Of a stretch of DNA of 21,895 nt, positions 14,547 through 20,995 are shown piece after piece. The stretch spans positions 1 through 21,895 of the forward strand of contig JAUVJT010000013.1 of the NCBI GenBank assembly GCA_030592225.1, given 5' to 3'. The number at the start of each line of letters is the position of its first letter. The first letter of the stretch is position 1. Below the pieces are notes generated by a model, which had not been told where the DNA came from, did no database searches, and saw only the letters and a program-made list of their open reading frames with translations. The DNA is from Candidatus Stahliibacteriota bacterium. Lineage in GTDB: Bacteria > Hydrothermota > Tepidihabitantia > B3-TA06. A program made the position numbers and the translations under genes.

Positions 14547-17500
14547 ATGCCAACCCCGGATTTCGTTCACCTTCATCTGCATACCGAGTACAGCCTGCTG
14601 GACGGCTCGATTCGAGTAGCGGAGCTTGCCGAGCAGGCGCGGCGCTTCAAGATGCATGCGGTGGCCATGACCGATCACGGCAACATGTTCGGGGTGGTGC
14701 CGTTCTACAAGGCGATGCAGAAACAGGGCATAAAGCCCATCCTGGGTATTGAAACCTACGTGGCGTCGGGCAGTCTCGTGGAGCGCAGGGAAACCCCCTC
14801 CTCTGGCGAGCGAAACTACCACCTCACCTTGCTTGCCGCAAACAACACCGGCTACAAGAATCTGGTAAAGCTTTCCTCCCTTGCTTATCTTGAAGGTTTC
14901 TACTACAAGCCGCGGGTGGATAAACAGGTTCTTGCCCGCCACAGCGAGGGTGTCATCGCGCTTTCCGGGTGCTGGTCGGGTGAGGTTTCGGCGGCGTTGA
15001 TGAGGGGTGACGTGGAGTCTGCCCGAGCGGCGCTTCGGTCATATCTCGACATCTTCGGTTCGGACGGCTTCTTCGTAGAGGTGCAGAACCTGGGATTGCC
15101 TGAGACCGAGAATATGATCAAGCGCGCGGTTGATCTTACCAAACAAGAAGGAGTCGGCCTGGTCGCCACCAACGATTGTCACTTCCTGCACCGTGATCAT
15201 GCCGACGCACACGACGTGCTGCTTGCCATCCAGACCGGCAAGAAGGTTGATGACGAAGATCGCATGCGGTTCGAGTCCAACGAGATGTACTTCAAATCCG
15301 GCAAAGAGATGGCCGAGGCGTTCCGCGATCTGCCCGAAGCGCTGCAGAATACGGTTAAGATTGCCGAGCGCTGCATGGTGAGCCTCGACCTTGACGGCCG
15401 CAACTTCAAGCTGCCCAGATACGACATCCCCAAGAACTTTAGCTCCTCCATGGCCTACCTGAGAGAGCGTGCCTACGCAGGATGCCGGGAGAAATGTTCG
15501 GTCGAAAACGGCAAATACGAGAAGCGTCTCGAACATGAACTCGGCATAATTGACAAGATGGGGTTTGCCGGTTACTTCCTTATCGTAAAGGATATAGTGG
15601 ATTACGCGAAGAAGACGGGCGTACCCGTAGGCCCGGGTCGGGGATCGGCAGTGGGGAGTCTGGTGCTGTACTCGCTGGGAATCACCGAGCTTGATCCCAT
15701 CCGCTACGGATTAATCTTCGAGCGTTTCCTTAACCCCGATCGCATCAACCTGCCAGATATTGATATTGACTTTGCCGACGAAGACCGCGACAAGGTCATT
15801 TCTTACATCCACGAACGCTACGGTCATGAAAACGTAGCCCGCATCATCACCTTTGACACCATGAAGGCCAAGGCGGCGGTGAGGGACGTGGGCAGGGCCC
15901 TGGATATTCCCTACGGCGAGGTTGACAGGCTGGCAAAGCTCATACCATTCAACGTCAGCCTTCGCGAGGCGCGTCGCGTCAACAAGGAACTTGCCGAAAT
16001 CGTTGAATCAGAGCAACGCTACGAGCGGCTGTTCAGCGTGGCGGAGAAACTCGAAGGGATATGCCGTCACGCGTCAATCCATGCCTCGGGCGTGGTCATC
16101 ACCCCCCAGCCCTTGACCGAATTCGTTCCCCTGTACAAAGCCTCAGACGACAGCGTCAGTACTCAATTCGACATGAAGGCAATTGACTCCATCGGTCTGT
16201 TGAAACTTGATATCCTTGGTCTGCGCACCCTTTCGGTGATAAAGATGAGTTCCGATCTTATCAACCGGGATGAACGGCAGGTGGATACCGACAACCTTCC
16301 CCTGGACGATGCTAAAACCTTCGATCTCCTGCAGCGGGCCGACACCGCCGGTGTATTCCAGCTTGAAAGCAGGGGTATGCGCGAGATACTGCGCAAACTC
16401 AAACCCACCGAGTTGGAGGACGTTATCGCGGTGATAGCCATCTACCGTCCCGGACCGCTGGCAAACCTGGATCTGGATGAGTTTTTCCGCCGCAAGAACG
16501 GGCAGAGTGAAATAGTCTATCTGCATCCCCGTCTTGAACCGGTTCTTAAATCCACCCACGGCATGCTTATCTACCAGGAGCAAGTCATGCAGATTGCCAG
16601 AGCCATAGCCGGTTTCACCTACGTCCAGGCCGATCACCTGCGCCGCGCCATGGGTAAAAAGATACCCGAACTCATGGCCGAGATGAAACAGCAGTTCTTT
16701 GATGGAGCCGAACAGCAGGGGGTTGATAAGAAGACCGCCCAGGCGATTTACGACCTCATCGAACCGTTCTCCGGATACGGGTTCAACAAATCTCACTCCG
16801 CCGGTTACGGACACATCTCCTACACCACCGCCTATCTCAAGGCCAACTACCCGCTTGAGTTCTTTACCGCCCTGCTTACCAGCGAGATGGGACACTCCGA
16901 GGTCAAGATGGCGCAGTTTATTGCCAATGCCCGCCGCAGCGGCATAGAGATACTGCCTCCCCACGTCAACAAAAGCGGCTATGCCTTTCGTATGGAAGCC
17001 GATGGGATCAGGTTCGGTATCGGCGCTATCAAAAATGTTGGAAGAGGGGCTGCCGAGCTTATCGAGCGAGAAAACGCAAAGGAACCTTTTACCGATATGC
17101 GCGACTTCCTTACTCGAACGAAGAGCGTCGATGGTCGCAAGGCTGGAGTTAACCGCAAGTGCGCCGATTATCTTATACGAGCGGGATGCTTTGACTCCAT
17201 TGACCCTGACCGGGACTACCTGCTCGGTCGCCTGCAGGACGAGATTTCCCGTCTTTCGAATAAACGGGGGCTGCTTTTGGAAAAGCAGGCCGGGTTGTTT
17301 GGCGATTCGCAACAAACCGTGGAAAAATCGGAGCGGCGCAAGCAAAAGACCTTCAAGCCCGCCGATTTCCTCAGCTACGAGAAGGACGCGTTCGGATTCT
17401 ATCTTTCCGGGCATCCGCTGGAGGAGTACCGTGATCTCTACGAAGCCCTTGACGTATCGCCCATAGAAGAGATAGACGAGAGGATGGACGGGAAAACCAT

Positions 17501-18029
17501 TGTGATTGCGGGAGCGGTGGCCGTACGAAAGGGCAAGCGGGACAAGAAGGGGCGTGAATACGCCATCGTAACCCTGCAGGATTTTACCGGGGAGATAGAC
17601 ATTTTTGTATTCGCCAGGCTCTACGAGGAATGCCGCTCCATCCTGCGTTCCGATGAACCCATTCTGGTTAAGGGCCGGGCCGCGGTAGAAGATAACGAGG
17701 CGCGCCCCAAGCTGTTCAGCGAGGAGGTGCTTTCCTTCTCGGTTGCTCGTGCACGGCTGCGCTCGGTGATAGTTGATCTGGACGAGGGGAAGATTACCCG
17801 CGAGGAGCTTATGGCCATACGCGAGCTTGCCGCCGAATTCCCGGGACGCTGCGCCTTTTACTTGAACCTGCGCAACGGTAAGGGGAACGGCGAAGGGAAC
17901 GGAGAAGGGAGGGGGGGCCGCACCCGGATTCGTTCCAGGGAAATAAAGGTAAGCCCTTCGCCGGAGCTTATCGATAGGTTGCGGGCCATGGGGTGCGTCC
18001 GTCGTGTACGCATGCACGGAACGCTATGA
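14547..18029 (+). CDS. dnaE: DNA polymerase III subunit alpha
   Basis: 1160 aa, the replicative C-family polymerase, standard DnaE length. The N-terminal PHP domain (about 1-280) keeps the metal-binding pattern: HLHLHTEYS (H8, H10, H12), MTDHG (D43, H44), GIETY (E69) and TNDCHFLHRDHADAHD. It may therefore still have PHP exonuclease activity, unlike E. coli DnaE. The polymerase core has PGRGSAVGSLVLYSLG, the catalytic aspartates D404 and D406 (PDIDIDF) and D555 (KLDILGLRTL), and FNKSHSAGYGHISY. An OB-fold spans about 982-1065. Near the C-terminus a Gly/Asn/Glu tract (1110-1125) precedes a short basic tail. It is monocistronic with a predicted leaderless start; no dnaQ is nearby. Confidence 0.97.
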   Translation: MPTPDFVHLHLHTEYSLLDGSIRVAELAEQARRFKMHAVAMTDHGNMFGVVPFYKAMQKQGIKPILGIETYVASGSLVERRETPSSGERNYHLTLLAANNTGYKNLVKLSSLAYLEGFYYKPRVDKQVLARHSEGVIALSGCWSGEVSAALMRGDVESARAALRSYLDIFGSDGFFVEVQNLGLPETENMIKRAVDLTKQEGVGLVATNDCHFLHRDHADAHDVLLAIQTGKKVDDEDRMRFESNEMYFKSGKEMAEAFRDLPEALQNTVKIAERCMVSLDLDGRNFKLPRYDIPKNFSSSMAYLRERAYAGCREKCSVENGKYEKRLEHELGIIDKMGFAGYFLIVKDIVDYAKKTGVPVGPGRGSAVGSLVLYSLGITELDPIRYGLIFERFLNPDRINLPDIDIDFADEDRDKVISYIHERYGHENVARIITFDTMKAKAAVRDVGRALDIPYGEVDRLAKLIPFNVSLREARRVNKELAEIVESEQRYERLFSVAEKLEGICRHASIHASGVVITPQPLTEFVPLYKASDDSVSTQFDMKAIDSIGLLKLDILGLRTLSVIKMSSDLINRDERQVDTDNLPLDDAKTFDLLQRADTAGVFQLESRGMREILRKLKPTELEDVIAVIAIYRPGPLANLDLDEFFRRKNGQSEIVYLHPRLEPVLKSTHGMLIYQEQVMQIARAIAGFTYVQADHLRRAMGKKIPELMAEMKQQFFDGAEQQGVDKKTAQAIYDLIEPFSGYGFNKSHSAGYGHISYTTAYLKANYPLEFFTALLTSEMGHSEVKMAQFIANARRSGIEILPPHVNKSGYAFRMEADGIRFGIGAIKNVGRGAAELIERENAKEPFTDMRDFLTRTKSVDGRKAGVNRKCADYLIRAGCFDSIDPDRDYLLGRLQDEISRLSNKRGLLLEKQAGLFGDSQQTVEKSERRKQKTFKPADFLSYEKDAFGFYLSGHPLEEYRDLYEALDVSPIEEIDERMDGKTIVIAGAVAVRKGKRDKKGREYAIVTLQDFTGEIDIFVFARLYEECRSILRSDEPILVKGRAAVEDNEARPKLFSEEVLSFSVARARLRSVIVDLDEGKITREELMAIRELAAEFPGRCAFYLNLRNGKGNGEGNGEGRGGRTRIRSREIKVSPSPELIDRLRAMGCVRRVRMHGTL
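17874..17918 (+). repeat. Gly-Asn-Gly-Glu codon repeat inside dnaE
   Basis: Two adjacent 12-nt units, GGGAACGGCGAA (17883-17894) and GGGAACGGAGAA (17895-17906), are flanked by partial units (AACGGTAAG before, GGGAGGGGG after). They encode NGKGNGEGNGEGRGG. This looks like slippage-type expansion of a flexible linker between the C-terminal domain and the basic tail of DnaE. Confidence 0.7.
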
Positions 18030-18147
18030 TGTCACACAGATTTACATCGTAAAACTGCGGGTACCCCAAGAGTAATTGTTCAAACCACGAAACGAACCAA
18101 CGAATCTGACATAAGAATCGAGCAGACACCTGGAGTTCAAAAGAATT

Positions 18148-18179
18148 TAGCCCGAAAAGACTCCTGTCTTTCAGGGCTA
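18148..18179 (-). terminator. Rho-independent terminator of tRNA-Ser
   Basis: A 14-position stem with two mismatches and a 4-nt loop: TAGCCC and GGGCTA form the base, and GTCTT/AAGAC the top. On the minus strand it is followed by AAATTCTTTT, a T-rich tail, and it begins 6 nt after the tRNA-Ser 3' end. On the plus strand no T-tract follows, so it does not look like a dnaE terminator. The rest of the gap back to the dnaE stop (18030-18147) shows nothing I can support. Confidence 0.75.
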
Positions 18180-18185
18180 GTGAAA

Positions 18186-18276
18186 CGGAGAGGGTGGGAT
18201 TCGAACCCACGACCCCGCTTTCACGGGGTACACGATTTCCAATCGTGCTCCTTCGGCCGTGCTCGGACACCTCTCC
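18186..18276 (-). tRNA. tRNA-Ser (anticodon GGA)
   Basis: A class II tRNA on the minus strand. The acceptor is GGAGAGG/CCTCTCC with discriminator G at 18186. The anticodon stem-loop is ACGAT-TGGAAAT-type with anticodon GGA. The long variable arm has a CCCCG/CGGGG stem typical of serine tRNAs, and the T arm is GTGGG-TTCGAAT-CCCAC. No 3' CCA is encoded. Confidence 0.96.
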
Positions 18277-18298
18277 AAGTATCAAGTCAAGACTACGA

Positions 18299-18326
18299 AG
18301 TATATGGACATTGACTAAGAGGTCAA
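18299..18326 (-). promoter_or_regulatory. Promoter of tRNA-Ser
   Basis: On the minus strand: TTGACC (18321-18326), a 16-bp spacer, TATACT (18299-18304). The predicted start near 18292 gives a 5' precursor of about 16 nt. With the terminator at 18148-18179 the tRNA forms an independent single-gene unit. Confidence 0.75.
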
Positions 18327-18347
18327 CTCTTCTTTCGCATATAGCAT

Positions 18348-18419
18348 GTAGGGGCGAGGCATACCCTATGGGATGCAGTAAGTTGACATCCCAAGGGGTA
18401 CGCTGTGCTTCGCCCCTAC
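18348..18419. repeat. Nested palindromic repeat element (MITE-like)
   Basis: A 72-nt element with exact 10-nt terminal inverted arms, GTAGGGGCGA (18348-18357) and TCGCCCCTAC (18410-18419). Imperfect inner arms follow (GCATACCCT facing AGGGGTACG), and a second exact inner pair, TGGGATG (18369-18375) and CATCCCA (18387-18393). Palindromes with GTAGGGGCG ends occur as dispersed repeats in many environmental bacterial genomes (recalled, not checked). It fills the gap between the tRNA-Ser promoter and the pcm promoter and ends 2 bp before the pcm -35. Confidence 0.7.
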
Positions 18420-18421
18420 GG

Positions 18422-18449
18422 TTGACCGGAAGGCTGCCTCCCCTATAAT
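18422..18449 (+). promoter_or_regulatory. Promoter of pcm (leaderless configuration)
   Basis: TTGACC (18422-18427), a 16-bp spacer, a perfect TATAAT (18444-18449), then 5 nt to the ATG at 18455. There is no room for a Shine-Dalgarno sequence. The palindromic element ends immediately upstream. Confidence 0.8.
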
Positions 18450-18454
18450 ACATC

Positions 18455-19081
18455 ATGCGATCAGACGCGCGGAGCATCCAGCGATTAATCGAAACCTTAA
18501 AAGCCAAAGACATAAGAGATACAAGAGTGCTTGCCGCGTTCGGAGAGGTGCCGCGACACCTCTTCGTTCCCTCCGGCCTGGAGCATAAAGCTTACACTGA
18601 TGCCGCCCTTCCCATTGGCGGAGGCCAGACCATCTCGGCGCCATCTACGGTCGCGGTCATGCTTTCGGCTCTCCAACTTACCTCAAAAGACCGCGTTCTC
18701 GAAGTGGGTACAGGGTCAGGTTTCCAGACCGCGCTGCTCACCAAATTGGTGTCTGAAGTCTATACCATCGAACGCAACCTGAGCCTTGTCAAGGAGGTGG
18801 GGAACAAGCTTATCGAGGCCGGGTGCGGTACAGCCAAGCTGCGTGCAGGCGACGGGATGCTGGGATGGTCGGAACACGCACCCTACGACGCCATCATCGT
18901 GAGCGCAGGGACTGACGAAGTGCCCTCCCATCTCGCAGAACAACTCAAGGCGGGCGGCCGCATGATCATTCCCCTCAAAGGCCGGATCAATCTCATTACC
19001 AGGGGAAGGTCAGACCTTCGCTTCCGCGAGCTTTCCCAGTGCCGGTTCGTACCCCTGTTGCCCGGGCATACTAAGCATTAG
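18455..19081 (+). CDS. pcm: Protein-L-isoaspartate O-methyltransferase
   Basis: 208 aa, full length. It uses S-adenosylmethionine to methylate L-isoaspartyl residues in damaged proteins, a repair reaction. The family block AYTDAALPIGGGQTISAPST (46-65) with the active-site Ser61 is present. So are the SAM-binding VLEVGTGSGFQTA (81-93), the acidic E106 (YTIERN), AGDGMLGW, APYDAIIVSAG (142-152) and LKAGGRMIIPL. Start and promoter predict a leaderless mRNA. No surE or rpoS-type neighbour is present; the downstream gene is convergent. Confidence 0.95.
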   Translation: MRSDARSIQRLIETLKAKDIRDTRVLAAFGEVPRHLFVPSGLEHKAYTDAALPIGGGQTISAPSTVAVMLSALQLTSKDRVLEVGTGSGFQTALLTKLVSEVYTIERNLSLVKEVGNKLIEAGCGTAKLRAGDGMLGWSEHAPYDAIIVSAGTDEVPSHLAEQLKAGGRMIIPLKGRINLITRGRSDLRFRELSQCRFVPLLPGHTKH

Positions 19082-19093
19082 CTCGATTCCTTT

Positions 19094-19128
19094 CCCGCAA
19101 CCCGTAACCCGTAACACATAGCCCGTAA
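19094..19128. repeat. Heptanucleotide tandem repeat (CCCGTAA)
   Basis: Five in-register 7-nt units between the convergent pcm and the small ORF: CCCGCAA at 19094, CCCGTAA at 19101 and 19108, a degenerate CACATAG at 19115, and CCCGTAA at 19122. It resembles the short tandemly repeated heptamers known from cyanobacteria and other genomes. No function can be read from it. Confidence 0.75.
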
Positions 19129-19134
19129 CGGCAT

Positions 19135-19203
19135 TTATCGGCTGAACACCTTGAGCACGTCCCCCAGCTGCTGGGCAAAGAATTTGGCGTCGTCGGTGCT
19201 CAT
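19135..19203 (-). CDS. 22-codon small ORF after the phosphoesterase gene
   Basis: Encodes a 22-aa peptide beginning MSTDDAKFFAQQLGDVL and ending KVFSR. The ATG lies one base after the TAA stop of the upstream gene, and an AGGAG ribosome binding site within that gene's last codons is 4 nt from the ATG (AGGAGTAATATG). The layout is that of a translationally coupled operon member. The peptide could form a short amphipathic helix. It may be a genuine microprotein or the surviving start of a longer gene; I do not recognise it. Confidence 0.4.
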   Translation of the reverse strand: MSTDDAKFFAQQLGDVLKVFSR

Positions 19204-19204
19204 A

Positions 19205-20596
19205 TTACTCCTGTTTTGAAACCCAACCAGCTAACATATATACCTCGTGGATACCGGTTTTATTCACCCGCTCTTCGGGAAGATTGAGCTTGCGGATGAG
19301 ATAGGAGCCGTTGTAGTTGTTGATGGCCAGCTTGACCTTGCTGCGGCCTTTGAGCGGCAGCCGTTCGCCAAAGGTTTGCTCGGCTTCCTCCGCGGTCAGG
19401 GTCAGCACGTAAATCTCATTATTGTAGGGAAATACACCCCACAAATCGCGCAGGGTTACCTCGCCCTTGGGCAATCCTGCACCGGCGTTGATATAGGCGT
19501 TCTCCGCGCCGGTTACCTCGAGGTAGAGATCGCGCACCAGCCCGTGCATGGCGTCATCGGGATAGGCTTCTGCGAGAACACCCACCACCACGTCCATATC
19601 CTCTTCAGGCCGAACGTCACGGAACTCGGTCTCGACGATTGGGCCGTCAATTACCTTGACGTAGGAGTACTCGTGGTGCTGCATTTCTCGTTTCGATCGG
19701 GCGGCGTTGACGTATTGCACGACCATGGAAAACGGTTTCTTAAGAATGTGCACCTGCACGTAGCCATACGGGCAGTAGCTTGCCGGATAAGTTATGGAGC
19801 CGGTGTTGATGCACAATGCGCCGGAGGTAACGTAATGCGGCAGATAGTCTCGCGTAAAGAAGTGGGTGGTGGCTGAAAGCACGAGGTCGGCCTTTTCTAC
19901 CACCATCTTCTGACGTTCAGGGGATAATTCGTCCAGCCAGAATCCGTCAAAGGAGTGAGCGCCGACGATGACGATATCGCGCTTGCCCTTGGGGATTCCC
20001 TCAAGGGTTCTGATGAGATACTCGCGGGAATCCTCACGGAAAGCAATAGTGTCGTCTGCCGGATTATCGGAGTAATGAAGCTGGATAAGATGCACGGTGT
20101 ATTTACCTACTTCGATCTGAGCATAATACTCGCAGTCGTTCTCGCGGATGTCTACGTTGGGTCGGTATGATAAATTTACCTCATCGAGCACAGGCGCGCC
20201 CGCGCCCCAGTCGGCCTGGCTCTCACCGTAAAACTCGTTCTCCCCGTCTGCCACATTGGGGTAGAAGTTTAACTGCCACCACTGATTTTCCTCAAGAAAG
20301 GACAAGAAGTCATTGTCCCACCCTTTCTTTACGTGATCGCCCAGGCCGATAACGAACGCGTCGCCCGCTTCATCTATCCATTCCACCATCCTGGCAAACT
20401 CATCCTTAGACGACGGCGAATCGCCCTTGTTGTCGCTCATTATGGCGAAGCTGAACACCGCGGCCTCGTCAAGCTCCTGGATGGTCGAGATGCCTTCAAT
20501 CTTGCCGTCAACAAACTTGTACTTGCGGGCCTGGCCGACAATAATCAGGGATAACGTAAGGACTACGGCAAATCCCGTTTTAGCAAAAATCTTCAT
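19205..20596 (-). CDS. Secreted calcineurin-like phosphoesterase with 5'-nucleotidase C-terminal-like domain
   Basis: 463 aa. A signal peptide (1-23, ending GQA) precedes a phosphoesterase-like domain (about 47-300) and a C-terminal domain (about 335-455). The latter matches the 5'-nucleotidase C-terminal pattern: NAYINAGAGLPKGEVTLRDL, VFPYNNEIYVLTLTAEE, NNYNGS. The layout is that of UshA/YfkN-type periplasmic nucleotidases. Key motifs are altered. D55 (SDNKG) and D87-H88 (GLGDH) are kept, but the usual GNH[DE] reads G-E119-N120-E121, GHxH reads TTHFF with only H245, and the substrate Arg of NGGGIR is absent. Activity is therefore doubtful or changed. The ATG follows AGAGAGG. It probably shares the promoter at 20849-20876. 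Confidence 0.8.
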   Translation of the reverse strand: MKIFAKTGFAVVLTLSLIIVGQARKYKFVDGKIEGISTIQELDEAAVFSFAIMSDNKGDSPSSKDEFARMVEWIDEAGDAFVIGLGDHVKKGWDNDFLSFLEENQWWQLNFYPNVADGENEFYGESQADWGAGAPVLDEVNLSYRPNVDIRENDCEYYAQIEVGKYTVHLIQLHYSDNPADDTIAFREDSREYLIRTLEGIPKGKRDIVIVGAHSFDGFWLDELSPERQKMVVEKADLVLSATTHFFTRDYLPHYVTSGALCINTGSITYPASYCPYGYVQVHILKKPFSMVVQYVNAARSKREMQHHEYSYVKVIDGPIVETEFRDVRPEEDMDVVVGVLAEAYPDDAMHGLVRDLYLEVTGAENAYINAGAGLPKGEVTLRDLWGVFPYNNEIYVLTLTAEEAEQTFGERLPLKGRSKVKLAINNYNGSYLIRKLNLPEERVNKTGIHEVYMLAGWVSKQE

Positions 20597-20624
20597 TGCA
20601 TTCCTCTCTTTGATTTAACTGAAT

Positions 20625-20767
20625 CTATTTTTCGACAGTTCCTCCGAACTGCAAAAACTCCATCACGCAGCCGATACCGACATCAACTTATCCAACCCCT
20701 CCCACTTGCCGACATGAGCAACGGTGAAGTTCTTTCCCTCTATCTTCGCAAGTAACGATTCAGCCAC
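20625..20767 (-). pseudogene. Truncated cupin-domain gene remnant
   Basis: A GTG (20767) preceded by a perfect GGAGGA site opens a 34-codon ORF (to 20663) containing KIEGKNFTVAHVGKWEGL. That is close to the N-terminus I recall for a family of single-domain cupin proteins of about 100-150 residues. The cupin barrel itself is missing. The TGA overlaps an ATG (TGATG) that opens a further 12 codons (MEFLQFGGTVEK, stop at 20625); the same frame is open slightly upstream (DVGIGCVMEF). This looks like a deletion and/or frameshift remnant that has kept its promoter and ribosome binding site. A functional small peptide is the alternative. Confidence 0.45.
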
Positions 20768-20848
20768 ACTTATCCTCCTTTTTTACGGTTCAGGGTATGT
20801 GCGTTTACGCGATGCGGATGTCTCTTTATTATCCCGTTGTCACTTTTC

Positions 20849-20876
20849 ACTATATGTGCAGACATCGTTGTGTCAA
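20849..20876 (-). promoter_or_regulatory. Promoter of the cupin-remnant/phosphoesterase unit
   Basis: On the minus strand: TTGACA (20871-20876), a 16-bp spacer, TATAGT (20849-20854). The predicted leader to the GTG at 20767 is about 75 nt and holds a small GCGT-TT-ACGC inverted repeat. No comparably good promoter is seen directly before the phosphoesterase ATG. Confidence 0.75.
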
Positions 20877-20935
20877 GCGGAATGCTGTGCCTCAAATGAA
20901 CGAACCATACGATTGCCTGATTAGCGGGTAATTGC

Positions 20936-20963
20936 TTGACATCCAATGCGCCCAGCCTATACT
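20936..20963 (+). promoter_or_regulatory. Promoter of the PEP mutase/isocitrate lyase family gene
   Basis: TTGACA (20936-20941), a 16-bp spacer, TATACT (20958-20963). The predicted start near 20970 leaves a leader of about 26 nt with a GGAGGT ribosome binding site (20986-20991). It diverges from the promoter at 20849-20876. Confidence 0.8.
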
Positions 20964-20995
20964 CCGGCAATAAAATTCAAACACTGGAGGTCTTG

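Noticed and set aside
16143..18017. A 624-codon open frame on the minus strand opposite dnaE.
   Set aside because: It is fully antisense to a secure, motif-rich dnaE, has no recognisable domain and follows the codon-phase bias of the sense gene. Long antisense frames of this kind are common shadows.
18040..18100. A rho-independent terminator directly after dnaE.
   Set aside because: GGGTACCC-like bases are present, but no stem followed by a T-tract could be supported on the plus strand.
18194..18448. An 84-codon plus-strand ORF over the tRNA-Ser region.
   Set aside because: It is the antisense of the tRNA gene, its promoter and the palindromic element, with no plausible protein features.
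20770..20970. A 66-codon minus-strand ORF upstream of the cupin remnant.
   Set aside because: It spans two promoters and ends exactly in the ribosome binding site of the next ORF; no domain or ribosome binding site of its own was seen.
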